NCBI GenBank assembly: GCA_001724265.1
Contig: MEDY01000374.1
Coordinates: forward strand, 1 to 58,259
From: Rhizaria sp. SCN 62-66
Lineage: Eukaryota; Rhizaria, unplaced
Direction: 5' to 3'
DNA length: 58,259 nucleotides
Each line of letters starts with the position of its first letter. Position 1 is the stretch's first letter. Shown in pieces: positions 35,901-46,400 of the stretch. Both the position numbers and the translations under genes were made by a program. Below the pieces are notes generated by a model that saw nothing but the letters and a program-made list of their open reading frames with translations, had not been told where the DNA came from and searched no databases.

Positions 35901-37522
35901 ACGCAGTGGCGGCAGCACGGCGTGCCCTCGAACATTACCTTCACTGCCAGCCTCAACAGCGGCGCGGGCGGCGGCGGCAAGCCTACGGGCGCGGGCGGCG
36001 GCGGCCACGGCGGTCTAATGGGTCTGCAGCCGTTGCGCGCGGGCGACGTCGCGGCCGTGTCCGCGCCCCCCGTGGCGGGGGCTCTGGGCCGCAGCGCCGG
36101 CGCGGACCCTAACGCACCGCTCTACCGCACCGCCGCGCCGCCGCAAGAGAAGGGCGCAATTAGTGCTAGTATTAGCACAGGCGCTAGTCAGCCGCAGTCT
36201 CAGAACAAGAGCCACGGCGGGGTTGAGGACGCTGGCGATGACGTTTTTTCAGAGCTGTTATCCGCCCCTGTGCGCGCCACACCGACCATCGCTAGCAAGC
36301 CCAGCACTGGCGCCACCGCCGCTGTTCAAGCCGCTGCCTCCCCTGCTGCTCCTGCTGCTGCTCCTGTTGCTGCTGCTGCTCCCGTTGTTGCGGGCGGCAG
36401 CAATAGTGCAGTTGGCGACGGCGGCAGCGGCATGGGCGGCGGCGGCGGCGGCGACGACTGGGACGGCGGCTTCGACTCAGCTGCCGCTGCCGCGGCCAGC
36501 GCGATCAGCAGTCAAAGCGGTGTCAGCCCAACTGCCGCCACCACCGCCGCCGCCGGCGGGAGCAAAACCGCAGCCGGCGCCCGCTACAGCTCGACCGCGG
36601 TGTTCGGCGGCCTGCGCCCCACCTCCGCCTCCGCCGCCAACAGGGGTCAGTCTCGCACCGGCACCAGCCCGCGTCGCAGTCACGAAAGTACCGCCAGCGG
36701 CGCCGGCAGTCGCCCCGCGAGCGCCAGTGTCCCAGTCGCCGGCCCACGCACTGGCGCCAGTGCGAGGCCGACTTCGGCGCACGGCAGCGGCGGCAGCGGC
36801 AGCAGCGCGCTCGACCGCAGCGCCAGCCCACGCACGCACGCTGGCAGCGCGAGCGGCAGCGGCGACGGCGCAAGTCGCCCCACTGGCCCCACGGGTGCTG
36901 CGGCGAGTGCGGGTACTCGCGACGGTACCCATGATCCCGCCGCCGCGCCGGCGTCGCCGCACAAGCGCTCGGTGCGCGGCAAGTCTGCGGCCGTCCTGAG
37001 CGACGAGGCCGACTCTGCGCCCGCGATGTCGCCCGCCGTAGTCGACTCGATGTTAAGCCGCATGGACCCCGCGACTGCCGCGGCGATGCGACTCGCGCTG
37101 AACAAACTCGCAGGCATGGACGTCCCGGTCAAAAAGCCGCAGGCGCGCGCGTCGCGGCTCGCTCCGCTTTCACAGTCGCAGTCAGGCTCTAGTGCTGCGG
37201 CCGCGAAGCCTCCTGTGAGGGTGCGGCCGGCGTCTGCGACTGTTGCCTCTCAGGCTCAGTCGCAGGCTCACCAGTCTCAGGCCCATAAGCCTGCGCTTGC
37301 CGCGCCTGCTAGCGCCGCTGCACAGCCTCAACAGGAACAGCAGCAGCATCAGCCGCCTCAGCGCGCAGCGCGTCCCCAGTCGGCCCAAGTGCACTCGCAG
37401 CCTCTTGCACACTTGCAGCCTCATGCGCACGCGCGGGCGCCCGTGCTTGCGACGACTGCAACGGCCGCGAGTACTGCGAGCGCTCCCGACGGGACCAGTA
37501 TCGGGACCAGTGCCGGCCCCCG

Positions 37523-37561
<39 letters not shown>

Positions 37562-38684
37562 AACTGACGCAGTGCCCCCGCTGCCCGCTGCGACACCGCC
37601 GTACTTATTGCCTCTGCCGCTGCCGCTGCCGTTGCCGTTGGCTTTGCCTTCGCAGCAACAGCAGCAGCAACCTAACAGTATGTGGCTGTCTGGCGGCTTA
37701 GCTTCCGACCGCAGCGCTGGCGGCCTGACTTCGGACCGCAGCGTTGGCGGCTTGAGTTCCGGCGACGAGTGGTCTCCCCATCCGTCCAACCGCCCCAACA
37801 ACACCGCCGGCGCGAGGAGCAGCGGTGTGTTTGCTGACGTGTCGCTGGCTTCGGATAAGGGTGCCGCTCCAGGCGGTGCCGCTCCAGGCGGTGCCGCCCC
37901 AGGCGGCCAGTCTAAGGGTGTTTCGTGGGGCCGGACGATGGTGCGCACTTTTGGCAACACGCCCCGCAAGCCCGGGGAGCCGGAGACAGAGACGGAAACC
38001 GAGGCCGACACAGAGAACGACAGCGCGCGCAACCTCAACAACAATGCTACCAATGCGAGCATGGGTGCCTACGTGAGGAACGGGTACGACGATGACGATG
38101 ACGACGAGACCGACTACAACTTCAGCGCGCAGCAGCCCGAGCTGGCCAACGGTGACAGCACCGATAGCCGCAGCCTGCTAAGCGGCGGCCGGCGCGGCGC
38201 GGGCGAGGACGACAGCGAGCAGAGTGACGACTGCGGCGTCACCGTGCGCGTCACCGGCGGCACCTCCGACCGCCCGCTGTCGAGCTCGAGCGCGGCCCTC
38301 CGGCAGCGCCAGCTGCAGCAGGGCCAGGGCGTCGGGCCCGGCGGGCTGGCTGGCGTGCCCGAGGAGGAGCACGACCGGTACGGCCACGGCCATAGCGGTT
38401 TGAACCCGAACGGCGGGCGTGACTTCGACTTGGGCGGTGCGGGGCTGTTTGTGGTCAAAGACGACGACGGCGACGGCGACGGCGAGGACGGCGACGGCAA
38501 CGACTTTGCGGACCAGTTCGACCTGGTTGCCGCCGGGCCTGCCGGCGCGGGTGCCGAGGGCCAGGGCCAGGGCCAGCAGGGGCAGCAAGGCCGGCCGGGC
38601 AGCGGCGCGGGGCTGAGGCCCGGGAGCGCGGGGCTGCAGCGGCCCGGCAGCGCCTCGGTCAACGGTCAGCGCATGCGCATGTGA
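26964..38684 (+). CDS. Giant LRR and coiled-coil protein, 3906 residues, single exon
   Basis: One uninterrupted frame to TGA. Ala/Ser/Asn/Gln low complexity dominates, with recognisable islands. Residues ~349-399 (GDLVRMLYTHKCRDLSVP...RFLARFYYS) look like a conserved N-terminal module. Leucine-rich repeats of the ribonuclease-inhibitor type occur at ~1747-2012 (THLVLDGNALASPV, LTDLDLSYNQLTT, LEELYLDNNAF) and ~2194-2560 (LAVLSLRDCKLSG, LDCLDLSGNPLRDRG, ATALHLDGCGIGD, LALLSLRHNALG), split by insertions. A likely coiled coil covers ~2665-2790 (REYEARAKWVATQREKEQ). The last ~1000 residues carry many RPxSA-type motifs (RPASA, RPTSA, RPGSA). A cytoskeletal or ciliary scaffold role is a guess. Many words recur on both strands (see findings). 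Confidence 0.75.
28301..28338 (+). repeat. GAC/GAT tract encoding polyaspartate
   Basis: A run of GAC and GAT codons encodes about 12 consecutive Asp in the LRR protein. The mix of synonymous codons shows it is not a fresh slippage product. Confidence 0.85.
31332..31387. repeat. Cluster of recurring words: CCCACGGTCAC, CACTTACACC, GGTGTAAGTGC
   Basis: Within 56 bp of the LRR gene lie CCCACGGTCAC (31332-31342), ACACTTACACCGC (31341-31353), CTAAGTACC (31362-31370) and the inverted GGTGTAAGTGC (31377-31387). See findings on recurring words. Confidence 0.85.
37500..37562 (+). repeat. GCT trinucleotide tract encoding polyalanine
   Basis: A near-pure GCT run encodes about 14 Ala in the LRR protein. 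The same triplet family (CTG/GCT/TGC) is polyQ elsewhere in another frame or on the other strand. Confidence 0.88.
37690..37770 (+). repeat. 27-bp tandem repeat, three copies, in the LRR gene
   Basis: Units begin at 37690, 37717 and 37744 and encode GGLxSDRS-like repeats. They carry GGCGGCTTAGCTTC, GGCGGCCTGACTTC and GGCGGCTTGAGTTC, members of a word family found in other genes. Confidence 0.9.
37860..37904 (+). repeat. 15-bp tandem repeat, three copies
   Basis: GGTGCCGCTCCAGGC at 37860, 37875 and (one mismatch) 37890, encoding GAAPG repeats in the LRR protein. Confidence 0.93.
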
Positions 38685-39295
38685 AAACAACATCAATGAC
38701 AACTTACTTAGGCTAGTGCATTACTGCGGTCCCTGTATGACTATGTTACAAGTCGCAGTGAATGAAAATGTATCTTGTACAGTCACTCAGTGACGGCTGC
38801 TAAGGCGGCGGCCCCAAACCCCTAGGCGTCCGAAGGGGAATTTTGATGCATGATTATTTTAAGATTCTGATCGACTTAAACGTTTAATTTGATATATTTT
38901 ATACAAAGCTTCTTATTTTCTTATATAATTCAAATTTACTATGCGCATGTGAGTCTATCTTTGTCCTATTTGACACTCTATCAATGTCCCTTCGCACAGC
39001 TCTCTGCACCTCCCCATGCTCGACCAATTTGTACGCGATTCTCACCAGGAAGACTATCACATTTTTGGTGTTAACCCGGCTTTAGGTGGATAACATATTT
39101 GGGAAAGCCGTACCACATTGGTGCTAATTCTTATCCTTTTGATTCTATTGCGCAGCTGAGGTTCTTCCCAGCTCTCGCATCGCTGACTCACAGCTTCATT
39201 AGTTGTCGTCGTTTTGACCGCCGCCTGAGGCTCCTTCTCTCGCGTCACTTCTTCCCCGTTGCCGCCACAGCGCGCGTGTTTGAGTTGCGTCCGTG
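38685..39295. promoter_or_regulatory. Intergenic region between LRR and DHHC genes
   Basis: A 0.6-kb spacer between two genes on the same strand, so it should contain the LRR 3' end and the DHHC promoter (inference). A small inverted repeat GTCACT-C-AGTGAC lies near 38780. No gene is visible. Confidence 0.45.
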
Positions 39296-42200
39296 ATGTC
39301 CGCCATGGCGCGCGGTTTCGACATCCGCGCCTTCACGGCCCCCGGCGACGGCGCCTCGGACGACGATGACGCCAACGACTACGGTGACAACAATGGCACC
39401 AGGACTGGCAACGACTCTTCAGACATCCGCCTTGGCACGATGACGACGGCGGCGGGCGTTGGCGCGCACACCGTTGGTTACAACGGCCCTGCTCACAGCG
39501 ACGACGACGACGACGATCACGGCGACGGCGACGGCGACGGCGACGGCAGCAGCGATTTGGACCTCGACTTCGACCAGTACAACCCCGACAGCGTTATCAG
39601 CGGCGCTAGTGCCGGTAAGGCGGGCATTCTGAACAACCGCAGCGCGCATAGCGCCGGTGGCAGCGGCGGCAACACTAGAGCGCGCCACAAGCAGCAGCTG
39701 CAGCAGGGACACAACCACTGCGCCTGCCTCCCCTGCTGCGGCGGTGGCAACAGCACCAGTTCTAGCACAAGCGGTCAGCCGCAGTCAGCGTGCGTCCACG
39801 GCTTATATTTTGTTCTGCATCTGCTCAAGACGGCGGTACTCTCGCTGCCGGTGCTCGCGGTCACCGCGCTCGTGCTGTATGACTGGCGCCTCTTCACCTT
39901 CTCCTACAGCCAGTGGTCGCCGCTAGCCCCGCTCGCGCTGGCGCCCACGATCACGTCCCCGCTGCTGACGCTGCTGTACTGGGTGTACTTCCTGGTCTAC
40001 CAGTGCGTGATCGCGCTTATCCTCGTCAGCTACTTCCGCACATGGCTAACGTCCAACTCGCTCTCCGCCAACCCGCCCCCCGCGGGCTACTTCCGCGAGC
40101 TGGCGCTGCGCCTGACGACTGTGCGCGACAGCGTGCGCCAGTACCGCCAGCGCGCGCTCGCAGTGTGGTTCGCGCAGAGGCAGGCCGCGCGCGCCGTCGC
40201 CACGGCCGCGCGCGCGCAGCGCAAGGCGCTACAGCAGCAGCAGCCGCAAGGGCAAGAACAGCAACAAGAGATGAACGCGAGCTCTAGTTCTAGCTCTAGT
40301 TCTAGCTCTAGTGTGAGTGCAAGTGCGGCTAGGGGCGGTGTGAACGCGGCCAACGTGAGCATGGCCAGCGCGCTGTCGATGCTCGGCGCCCCCGCACTGC
40401 GCAACAACAACAACACCAACAACAACAGTAACCACACTGCGACGACTGCGAATGCGGGGAATAACGACGTTGACGCTGACAGTGATAGCGATAGCGAGGC
40501 CGACATGCCCTTTGTGGCTCCGATTCCCCCTTTACCGGTGATTCTGCGGCCGTTTGCACCGCACGTGCACGCCTCGGACTTCGCCGAGATCAAACACTGC
40601 CGCCGCTGCCCCGTGCCGGCCCCCGCGCTGCTGCCTCAGCTTACGCTCGCGGGCGACGCCACGGGCGCCAGCAGCAACGCGGCCGGCGACTGTGAGCATC
40701 AGTCGAGCCAGGGTGACCGTGAGCAGGGCCTGCAGCCGCTGAAGCCGCCGCAGACGCACCACTGCTCCGTGTGCGGCGACTGCATCCTGCGGCTCGACCA
40801 CCACTGCCCCTGGGTCGCCAACTGCGTCGGCCACAGGAACTACAAGTTCTTCGTGCTGTTCGTCATGTACGCCGCGCTCGGCTGCTGCCTGCACACACCG
40901 GCCAGCTTCTCCACGGTCAAAACCATCTTCGACCAGCCGCCGCCGCTGAAGAAGGCCGGCGCGGGCGCAAGCAGCAACGGCGCGGCTGTCGTCGGGGCTG
41001 CGAACTACGTGCCCGGTGTGTCCAAGACCATCGGCGACGTGTCCCGGCCCGCCAAGTCCTTCCGTCCCCAGTCCCTCGGCAGTGTGTTTGCCCCGCTGTC
41101 CACTTCTGAGTTCCACTCCTTGGCCTCAGCGGCTGCGCCTGTCCCGGCCACTGTGGTCGCGGGCGGCTTCAGCGCCGACGACTTCGCGTCCGCATTCGCT
41201 CACGACCGCGCCCGCCTGCTGCACCTCAAAACCACCGTGAAGCAGCCCGCGCACACCCACGCGCTCACGGGGCCCGCAGCGCACGGCAAACCCCTCTCGC
41301 AGCCCCACACGCAGGTGTACCTCTCGTCGCTGCAGTTGGCCGACGCGGCCTCGGGCGCGGGCCCGCAGCTGCCGCGGCCGGCGCGGCTGCCGCTGCCCGC
41401 AATGCCCGCCACGCGCGCCAACTACATCCGCTCCCGGTTCGCCCACTTCGAGCGCCATTGGTGGACCGCGCCCATGAACCCCGTGCTGGCGGCGCGGTAC
41501 AAGGACCCCGCGGCTTACCTTCTGTCGCTGCCGCCGGTGACCGCCAACGCGGTGGCACCGGGCGGGAATGTGGCCGGTCACGGGCAGTTTGCGTCCGTCA
41601 CGGGCCCCGTCTCGGCGGTGACCGTGAGCACGCTCACGAGCGCGGCGGCCGTGGCGGCGGCCGAGACGGGCTCACCGGCGGCCGTCGCGGCCAGCGGGGT
41701 CGGCACCGAGGCGACCGGCGTTTGGCCAGCCGTGCTCTCGCAGAGGGCCCGGGGCGCCGCAGCGGGGCACTTACACGCCGTGCCGGCCACATACACTCCC
41801 CCCGCTGCCACTGCGACTGCCGCTGTGCCTGCGCAGGGACAGGGTACTTACACTGGTGTAAGTGCCGGCACCGGTGCTCCTGCCCCTGCTGGCTACAGTG
41901 CGAGCGAGATTGCTGCTGCCGCAGCTGCCGGCATTGACATCTCCATTCCTCATAGCTACGCTAGCACTCCATCAACCGCGAGTACCACGAGTACGAGTAC
42001 TTACACTGGAACTTACACTGGTACTAACACTGGGGGCGCTGTGCTGACTGGCAATGCGGGCGACCTCCTGCTCTACACGCCCCACGTCAACAGCAACGGC
42101 GACGGCGCGAACGCTGGTGGCCTGACTTCCCCCCTCGGCGGCTTAACTTCCGGCGACGACGCGGCTGACGAGGAACGCGCTCCCGAGTTCGCGGCTCTGC

Positions 42201-42733
42201 TGTGCGGAGTGATCACGACCGCGTTCGCGGTGATGCTGATGTGCTTCAGCGCGTTTCACTGGTCGCTGATCTTGTCGGGTGAGACCACGCTCGAGTCTGT
42301 CACCGGCACCGGCAAGAACGGGAAGAAGAAGAAGAGTTCTAACGCCGACAGCAACGAGCTGTCGGACGTCGAGGCCAACCAGGGCATGCTTGCCGCCAAC
42401 GACAGCGACAACAACGACGACGACGACGACGGCTACAACGACAGCGGCGACACTGCGGGCCAGAGCAAGGGCTCGCGGGCTCAGCAGCCGCCGGCGCCGC
42501 CGGTGCCGCAGTGGCGGCGCAACGTGTGCGCGGTCTTCGGGCCTAATCCTTGGCTGTGGTGGCTGCCGGTGGCGACCGTGAGCGCGGCAGAGCTCTACCC
42601 CATGGTGCACCCGGTGCTACTCACGCCGCTGCCCTCCGTCGGGGCAGTTAGGCAGGCGCTCGCCGCCGCAGAGGCGGAGGCCGCGGCGCGCAGCGGCAAC
42701 AGCAATGGCGGTAACGCAGCGAGCCAGCTGTAA
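39296..42733 (+). CDS. DHHC-type protein S-palmitoyltransferase with a huge TM3-TM4 insertion
   Basis: Single exon, 1145 residues, ending TAA. The first true ATG is at 39296. Membrane segments are visible at about residues 170-198, 223-247, 520-538 and 964-993. The DHHC cysteine-rich domain reads HCRRCP (~433), then a ~45-residue insertion, then [25 protein letters not shown], with the catalytic Cys504 in DHHC 501-504, followed by VGHRNYKFF. After TM4 the TTxE motif is present as ETTLE (~995-999), and [17 protein letters not shown] is the expected C-terminal block. The family palmitoylates cysteines at membranes. Most members have a short TM3-TM4 loop; here ~425 low-complexity residues fill it. 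The N-terminal ~165 residues are acidic and disordered. Confidence 0.93.
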   Translation: MSAMARGFDIRAFTAPGDGASDDDDANDYGDNNGTRTGNDSSDIRLGTMTTAAGVGAHTVGYNGPAHSDDDDDDHGDGDGDGDGSSDLDLDFDQYNPDSVISGASAGKAGILNNRSAHSAGGSGGNTRARHKQQLQQGHNHCACLPCCGGGNSTSSSTSGQPQSACVHGLYFVLHLLKTAVLSLPVLAVTALVLYDWRLFTFSYSQWSPLAPLALAPTITSPLLTLLYWVYFLVYQCVIALILVSYFRTWLTSNSLSANPPPAGYFRELALRLTTVRDSVRQYRQRALAVWFAQRQAARAVATAARAQRKALQQQQPQGQEQQQEMNASSSSSSSSSSSVSASAARGGVNAANVSMASALSMLGAPALRNNNNTNNNSNHTATTANAGNNDVDADSDSDSEADMPFVAPIPPLPVILRPFAPHVHASDFAEIKHCRRCPVPAPALLPQLTLAGDATGASSNAAGDCEHQSSQGDREQGLQPLKPPQTHHCSVCGDCILRLDHHCPWVANCVGHRNYKFFVLFVMYAALGCCLHTPASFSTVKTIFDQPPPLKKAGAGASSNGAAVVGAANYVPGVSKTIGDVSRPAKSFRPQSLGSVFAPLSTSEFHSLASAAAPVPATVVAGGFSADDFASAFAHDRARLLHLKTTVKQPAHTHALTGPAAHGKPLSQPHTQVYLSSLQLADAASGAGPQLPRPARLPLPAMPATRANYIRSRFAHFERHWWTAPMNPVLAARYKDPAAYLLSLPPVTANAVAPGGNVAGHGQFASVTGPVSAVTVSTLTSAAAVAAAETGSPAAVAASGVGTEATGVWPAVLSQRARGAAAGHLHAVPATYTPPAATATAAVPAQGQGTYTGVSAGTGAPAPAGYSASEIAAAAAAGIDISIPHSYASTPSTASTTSTSTYTGTYTGTNTGGAVLTGNAGDLLLYTPHVNSNGDGANAGGLTSPLGGLTSGDDAADEERAPEFAALLCGVITTAFAVMLMCFSAFHWSLILSGETTLESVTGTGKNGKKKKSSNADSNELSDVEANQGMLAANDSDNNDDDDDGYNDSGDTAGQSKGSRAQQPPAPPVPQWRRNVCAVFGPNPWLWWLPVATVSAAELYPMVHPVLLTPLPSVGAVRQALAAAEAEAAARSGNSNGGNAASQL
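41843..41866. repeat. Inverted pair of the ACTTACAC word in the DHHC gene
   Basis: GGTACTTACACT is followed at once by GGTGTAAGTGCC, its near-perfect reverse complement, giving a 24-bp dyad. More copies follow at 41997-42032 (direct orientation) and precede at 41766. Confidence 0.93.
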
Positions 42734-43429
42734 CGTCAACAAGATCTTGTAGATTTAGACTGCGAGATGAGTTTGGATCGAGTTATATATATAAGCAGGG
42801 GAATTAATTCTTTATATTGAGTATGAATGTGTTACATAGATGTCAATCAAATTCGGTTATGAGTGCGTTTGATGCGATTTAGCGGCTGCAACTGGCGTTT
42901 GTGGTTCCCAGGGACCGAAAGCTGACTGCAGTGTCAGCAGAATACAAAAAGTCGCGACTTTGAAACTATCTTTCGTCAACCTAGATCAAAGCAACGACTT
43001 TCTATAGTGATTTGAGTTTGTGATATTATCTTTTTAATTATCTTTTTCGAATGTTCCGTCTTCACCTGATTCCAGCTTGCGCGCGCGTCGGTTCTCTCTC
43101 AACGGCTTGCACCTTCACTCCCGTCACTTTTTCCCTTTGCTGCGCTCTATCAGCTCGCACTTTTACGCAGTTTAGGCGACCAGCCGATTTCAATTGCACG
43201 GGATTCTTTATTGGTTGCACACACATTTGTTGCCAGTCTCCCCCTGGCCCACAAAACTCTATCTCCGCCTCTCAGGCCTCTCGCGACTGCTGCAGAGCAA
43301 TCTCTCCCCACAGCCGCAGCAGCTCAGTCGCAACAGCAGTATTGGCAGCGGCCAGGCTAAACTCTAGCGCGCCTAATGCCTTATTTGCGCCCGGGCGCCC
43401 GCGCGCGCCTGGCCCAGACATGGCGTGCC
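42734..43429. promoter_or_regulatory. Intergenic region between DHHC and IRE1-like genes
   Basis: A 0.7-kb spacer expected to contain the IRE1 promoter and 5' leader (inference). It includes a TATATATATAAG stretch at about 42785 just past the DHHC stop. An open frame at 43051-43566 overlaps the IRE1 start out of frame and has no homology. Confidence 0.4.
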
Positions 43430-46400
43430 ATGACAACGTATATATTCCTGCTGTTTCTGTTGCTGCCGCACACGACCTTGTCAGTCAACCCGTCGCATCA
43501 CTTGCGTTACACCGGCAACGGCAACGGCAACGGTCGCGGCAGCGGAAACAGCGATGGAAACGGTAACGGCAACAGCGGGCACCAACATGGCGCGCGCAGC
43601 GCACAGCCACATCAGCAACCGCAACGTCAACCTGGTGCAAGTTCTACAAGCTATGCGAGTTCCGCAAGTTCTCACTCAGGGCCTCGGTCGAGCGACTTCA
43701 CGTTCATCAAGCTCGCAACGGGACACATTGCTGCGTACCTTACCCCGCCCGTGGCCGCTGCCGGTGCAAGTGCCGCGCCGGCCGATCTGAGTGCCCCCGT
43801 CGGCGTCGCCCCAGCGGAGCTATTGTGGGTCCGCGATCCCAAGACTCTGATCAACCCGCGGTCTGAATGCTTCCTGCTCTCTCCGTCAACGGCGACGACG
43901 ACGCCGACAACAGCTGCATCCGGTTCTGGCTCTGACGCTGGTTTGCGCCCCAGTTCTACGTCCAGGGCCGGTGGCAATGACGATGACGCGGCGGCAGGGT
44001 CGACCATGTCACAGTCTGAGCCACACACCGCGACCGGCACTGGCCCTCGTTCTACCTCTAGCTCTAGCCATCGCTCTTCTGGGCTTGATACACGCGAGAA
44101 TGAGGCCAACGCGAACGACAACTCTAAGGCCCCGCAAGAAACACTGACCACAAGAACAGCAGCGACTCCGTCCTCTGCGACTGCGACTCCGACTGCGACC
44201 GCTGCCGTCGCCGCGTACTCCCCGCCTGCCGCCGCCGCTGCGCCCCGCGCGGCCCCGCTGGTGTTGGTGCAATGCGCGTCTGGCGTCACGCTGACGGCCG
44301 CGGCGCCGCTGCACCTGCACCGCGCCTGCGCAGTCATGCAGAGCGCCATCGCCCCCACACCTGCCTCGGACCGTAGCGCGAATGCGCAGGCAAATGCGCA
44401 GGCGGCGAGTGCTGACCGCAGTAATAACAGGGCGTTTGCCGGCGACAGCGGGCTTGAAATGGCGGCTTACGTTCGCGACAACAGCGCTCTCCGTGGCAAC
44501 GGAGTCGGGAACAGTAACAACAATAATGACAACAAGCAACAACAGCAACAGCCGAAGCAGCCGAGCTTCAAGCAGCAGCAGCAGCAGAGGCGTGGCGCTG
44601 CTTTCACTGCTGACAGCGACGACGGCGATAACGGCGCTTACATCGGCGGCGCTGGTAGCAGCACGGGCGGCTTTCTTTTCTCTCTGGACGGCTTAACTTA
44701 CTCGCGCTCGGTGGAGACGTATCCTGTCGCGATCAATGCTTTGACCGGTGACCCTCTTGATAATGACATTACTCACGGCCACTTTAGCAAGGTTAACAAC
44801 AACAGCAACAACAACAATGATCGTAACAGCAACAGTGCTTTCAGCTCGAGCTCGAATTCTGGCGCGAGCTCCAATGGCGCTCGTGACACTGCCAGTGCCA
44901 GTGCCAGCGCAAGTGCGAGCTCTCATACGGGCGATGATGCGGGCGACAACGCGGCTGTAGTGCACCGCCTGTGGCTGCGGCGCACCGCGGTGACCGTGCG
45001 CGCGCGCGACCCCGCCGGCCGCGTGCATAACGTGCTTTGCCACGACACTGTGGAGCTGGAGCTCGCGCCGCAGGCGGCGGACGCTGAGCACCTGTCTGAG
45101 TCCCAATCTGGGGCGCAGTCTGAGTCGGGTGCTCACAGTCACGGGCATTTTGGCACTCGTTCGAGTGGCGACTCTAAGAGTCAGAGCGGCGATCCCAGTG
45201 AGCGTGTTGTTCTGCCACCGCTGTGTATGTTGGTCGAGCAAACTGATTTGCTTTCTGCGCAGACTCCAGACACCAGCGCGAACAGCGACATGAAGAGCCA
45301 AAGCCGCTCTACAAACAGTCATTCTGACGCTGACACGGGCGTTAGTCACATCTCGTACCCATTCTGCCCGCACACGCGCAGAGATTCGCGGCTTAACTTC
45401 GACCAGTGTCTTGCTGAAGTGACAGCATCGTCGACAGGAGCAGCAAAGACGGCGAGTGTCGGTGCTGCGAAATCTGCAGTTGCAACTGGGGAAAGTAGAG
45501 CCGGTGTAGTGACCTTGCCTCTGCTGCCTTCTGCGACTGGTGTTGATGCTGATGCTGTCGCAGTCACCGTTGCACATATGTTGCACGCTAAGTCAGGATC
45601 TAAGAGTCCCAACACAGTCGCGAGCACGAAGGTTGCAGATCCGACTGCAGGAGTCGGAAGCAAAGATGGAGCATCAGGCGATAGCGCTGCTAAGCAACAA
45701 CAGTCAGAGTCACATTCTCAGCGGTTGCACTCAAGGTCTTCACAGCCACAACCACAGTCTGCCCGGTATGTGTTGGTGTGTTCACAGAGCATTTCACTTA
45801 CTTCTGAGGACTTTTTCGGTCCCGCAGTCACTGCCAACTCTGCTAACATAAACGCGACTGCTGCCAATGCTGCCACTAAGAGTACTTATTCTGCCGACCA
45901 CGCTGCCGCTTCTGAGTCCTCGGACTCAACGTGCGCTGTACCCACCCACTCGAGCGGCCCTGCGTGTCACGTACTAACATCGTTCATGGACTGGCACTGC
46001 CACAGCTCCTTACATTCCGGCGGCATTTTCAACAGCACGATCGGCGATGCATCAAGTCGTCCCGGCGTTAGTGCGAGCTCTAGTTCGAACGTCGCCGGTG
46101 ACTTTTCGTTGCCCCGTTCCAACACCCGCGCCTACAGGTCTCTGCTGCGGCAACTGCGCGCCCCCGGCGGCGTTACGGTGATTGCTATCTCGGATACACT
46201 TGCGACCGCAGCAAACGCGGCTGCCGTAGGCGCTGCTTCTGCGTCCAGTTCTGTTGCCGGCAACGGTGCTGCAGCGACCGATGCCGATGCCGATGCAGAC
46301 AAGAACAGTGCGAGCGTTGTTGATGGTGCGACTCCTGCTGCCGACAGTGGAATTGTGCTTGTAGTCACAGCTGACAACGGCAATAGCAACGCCAACACTC

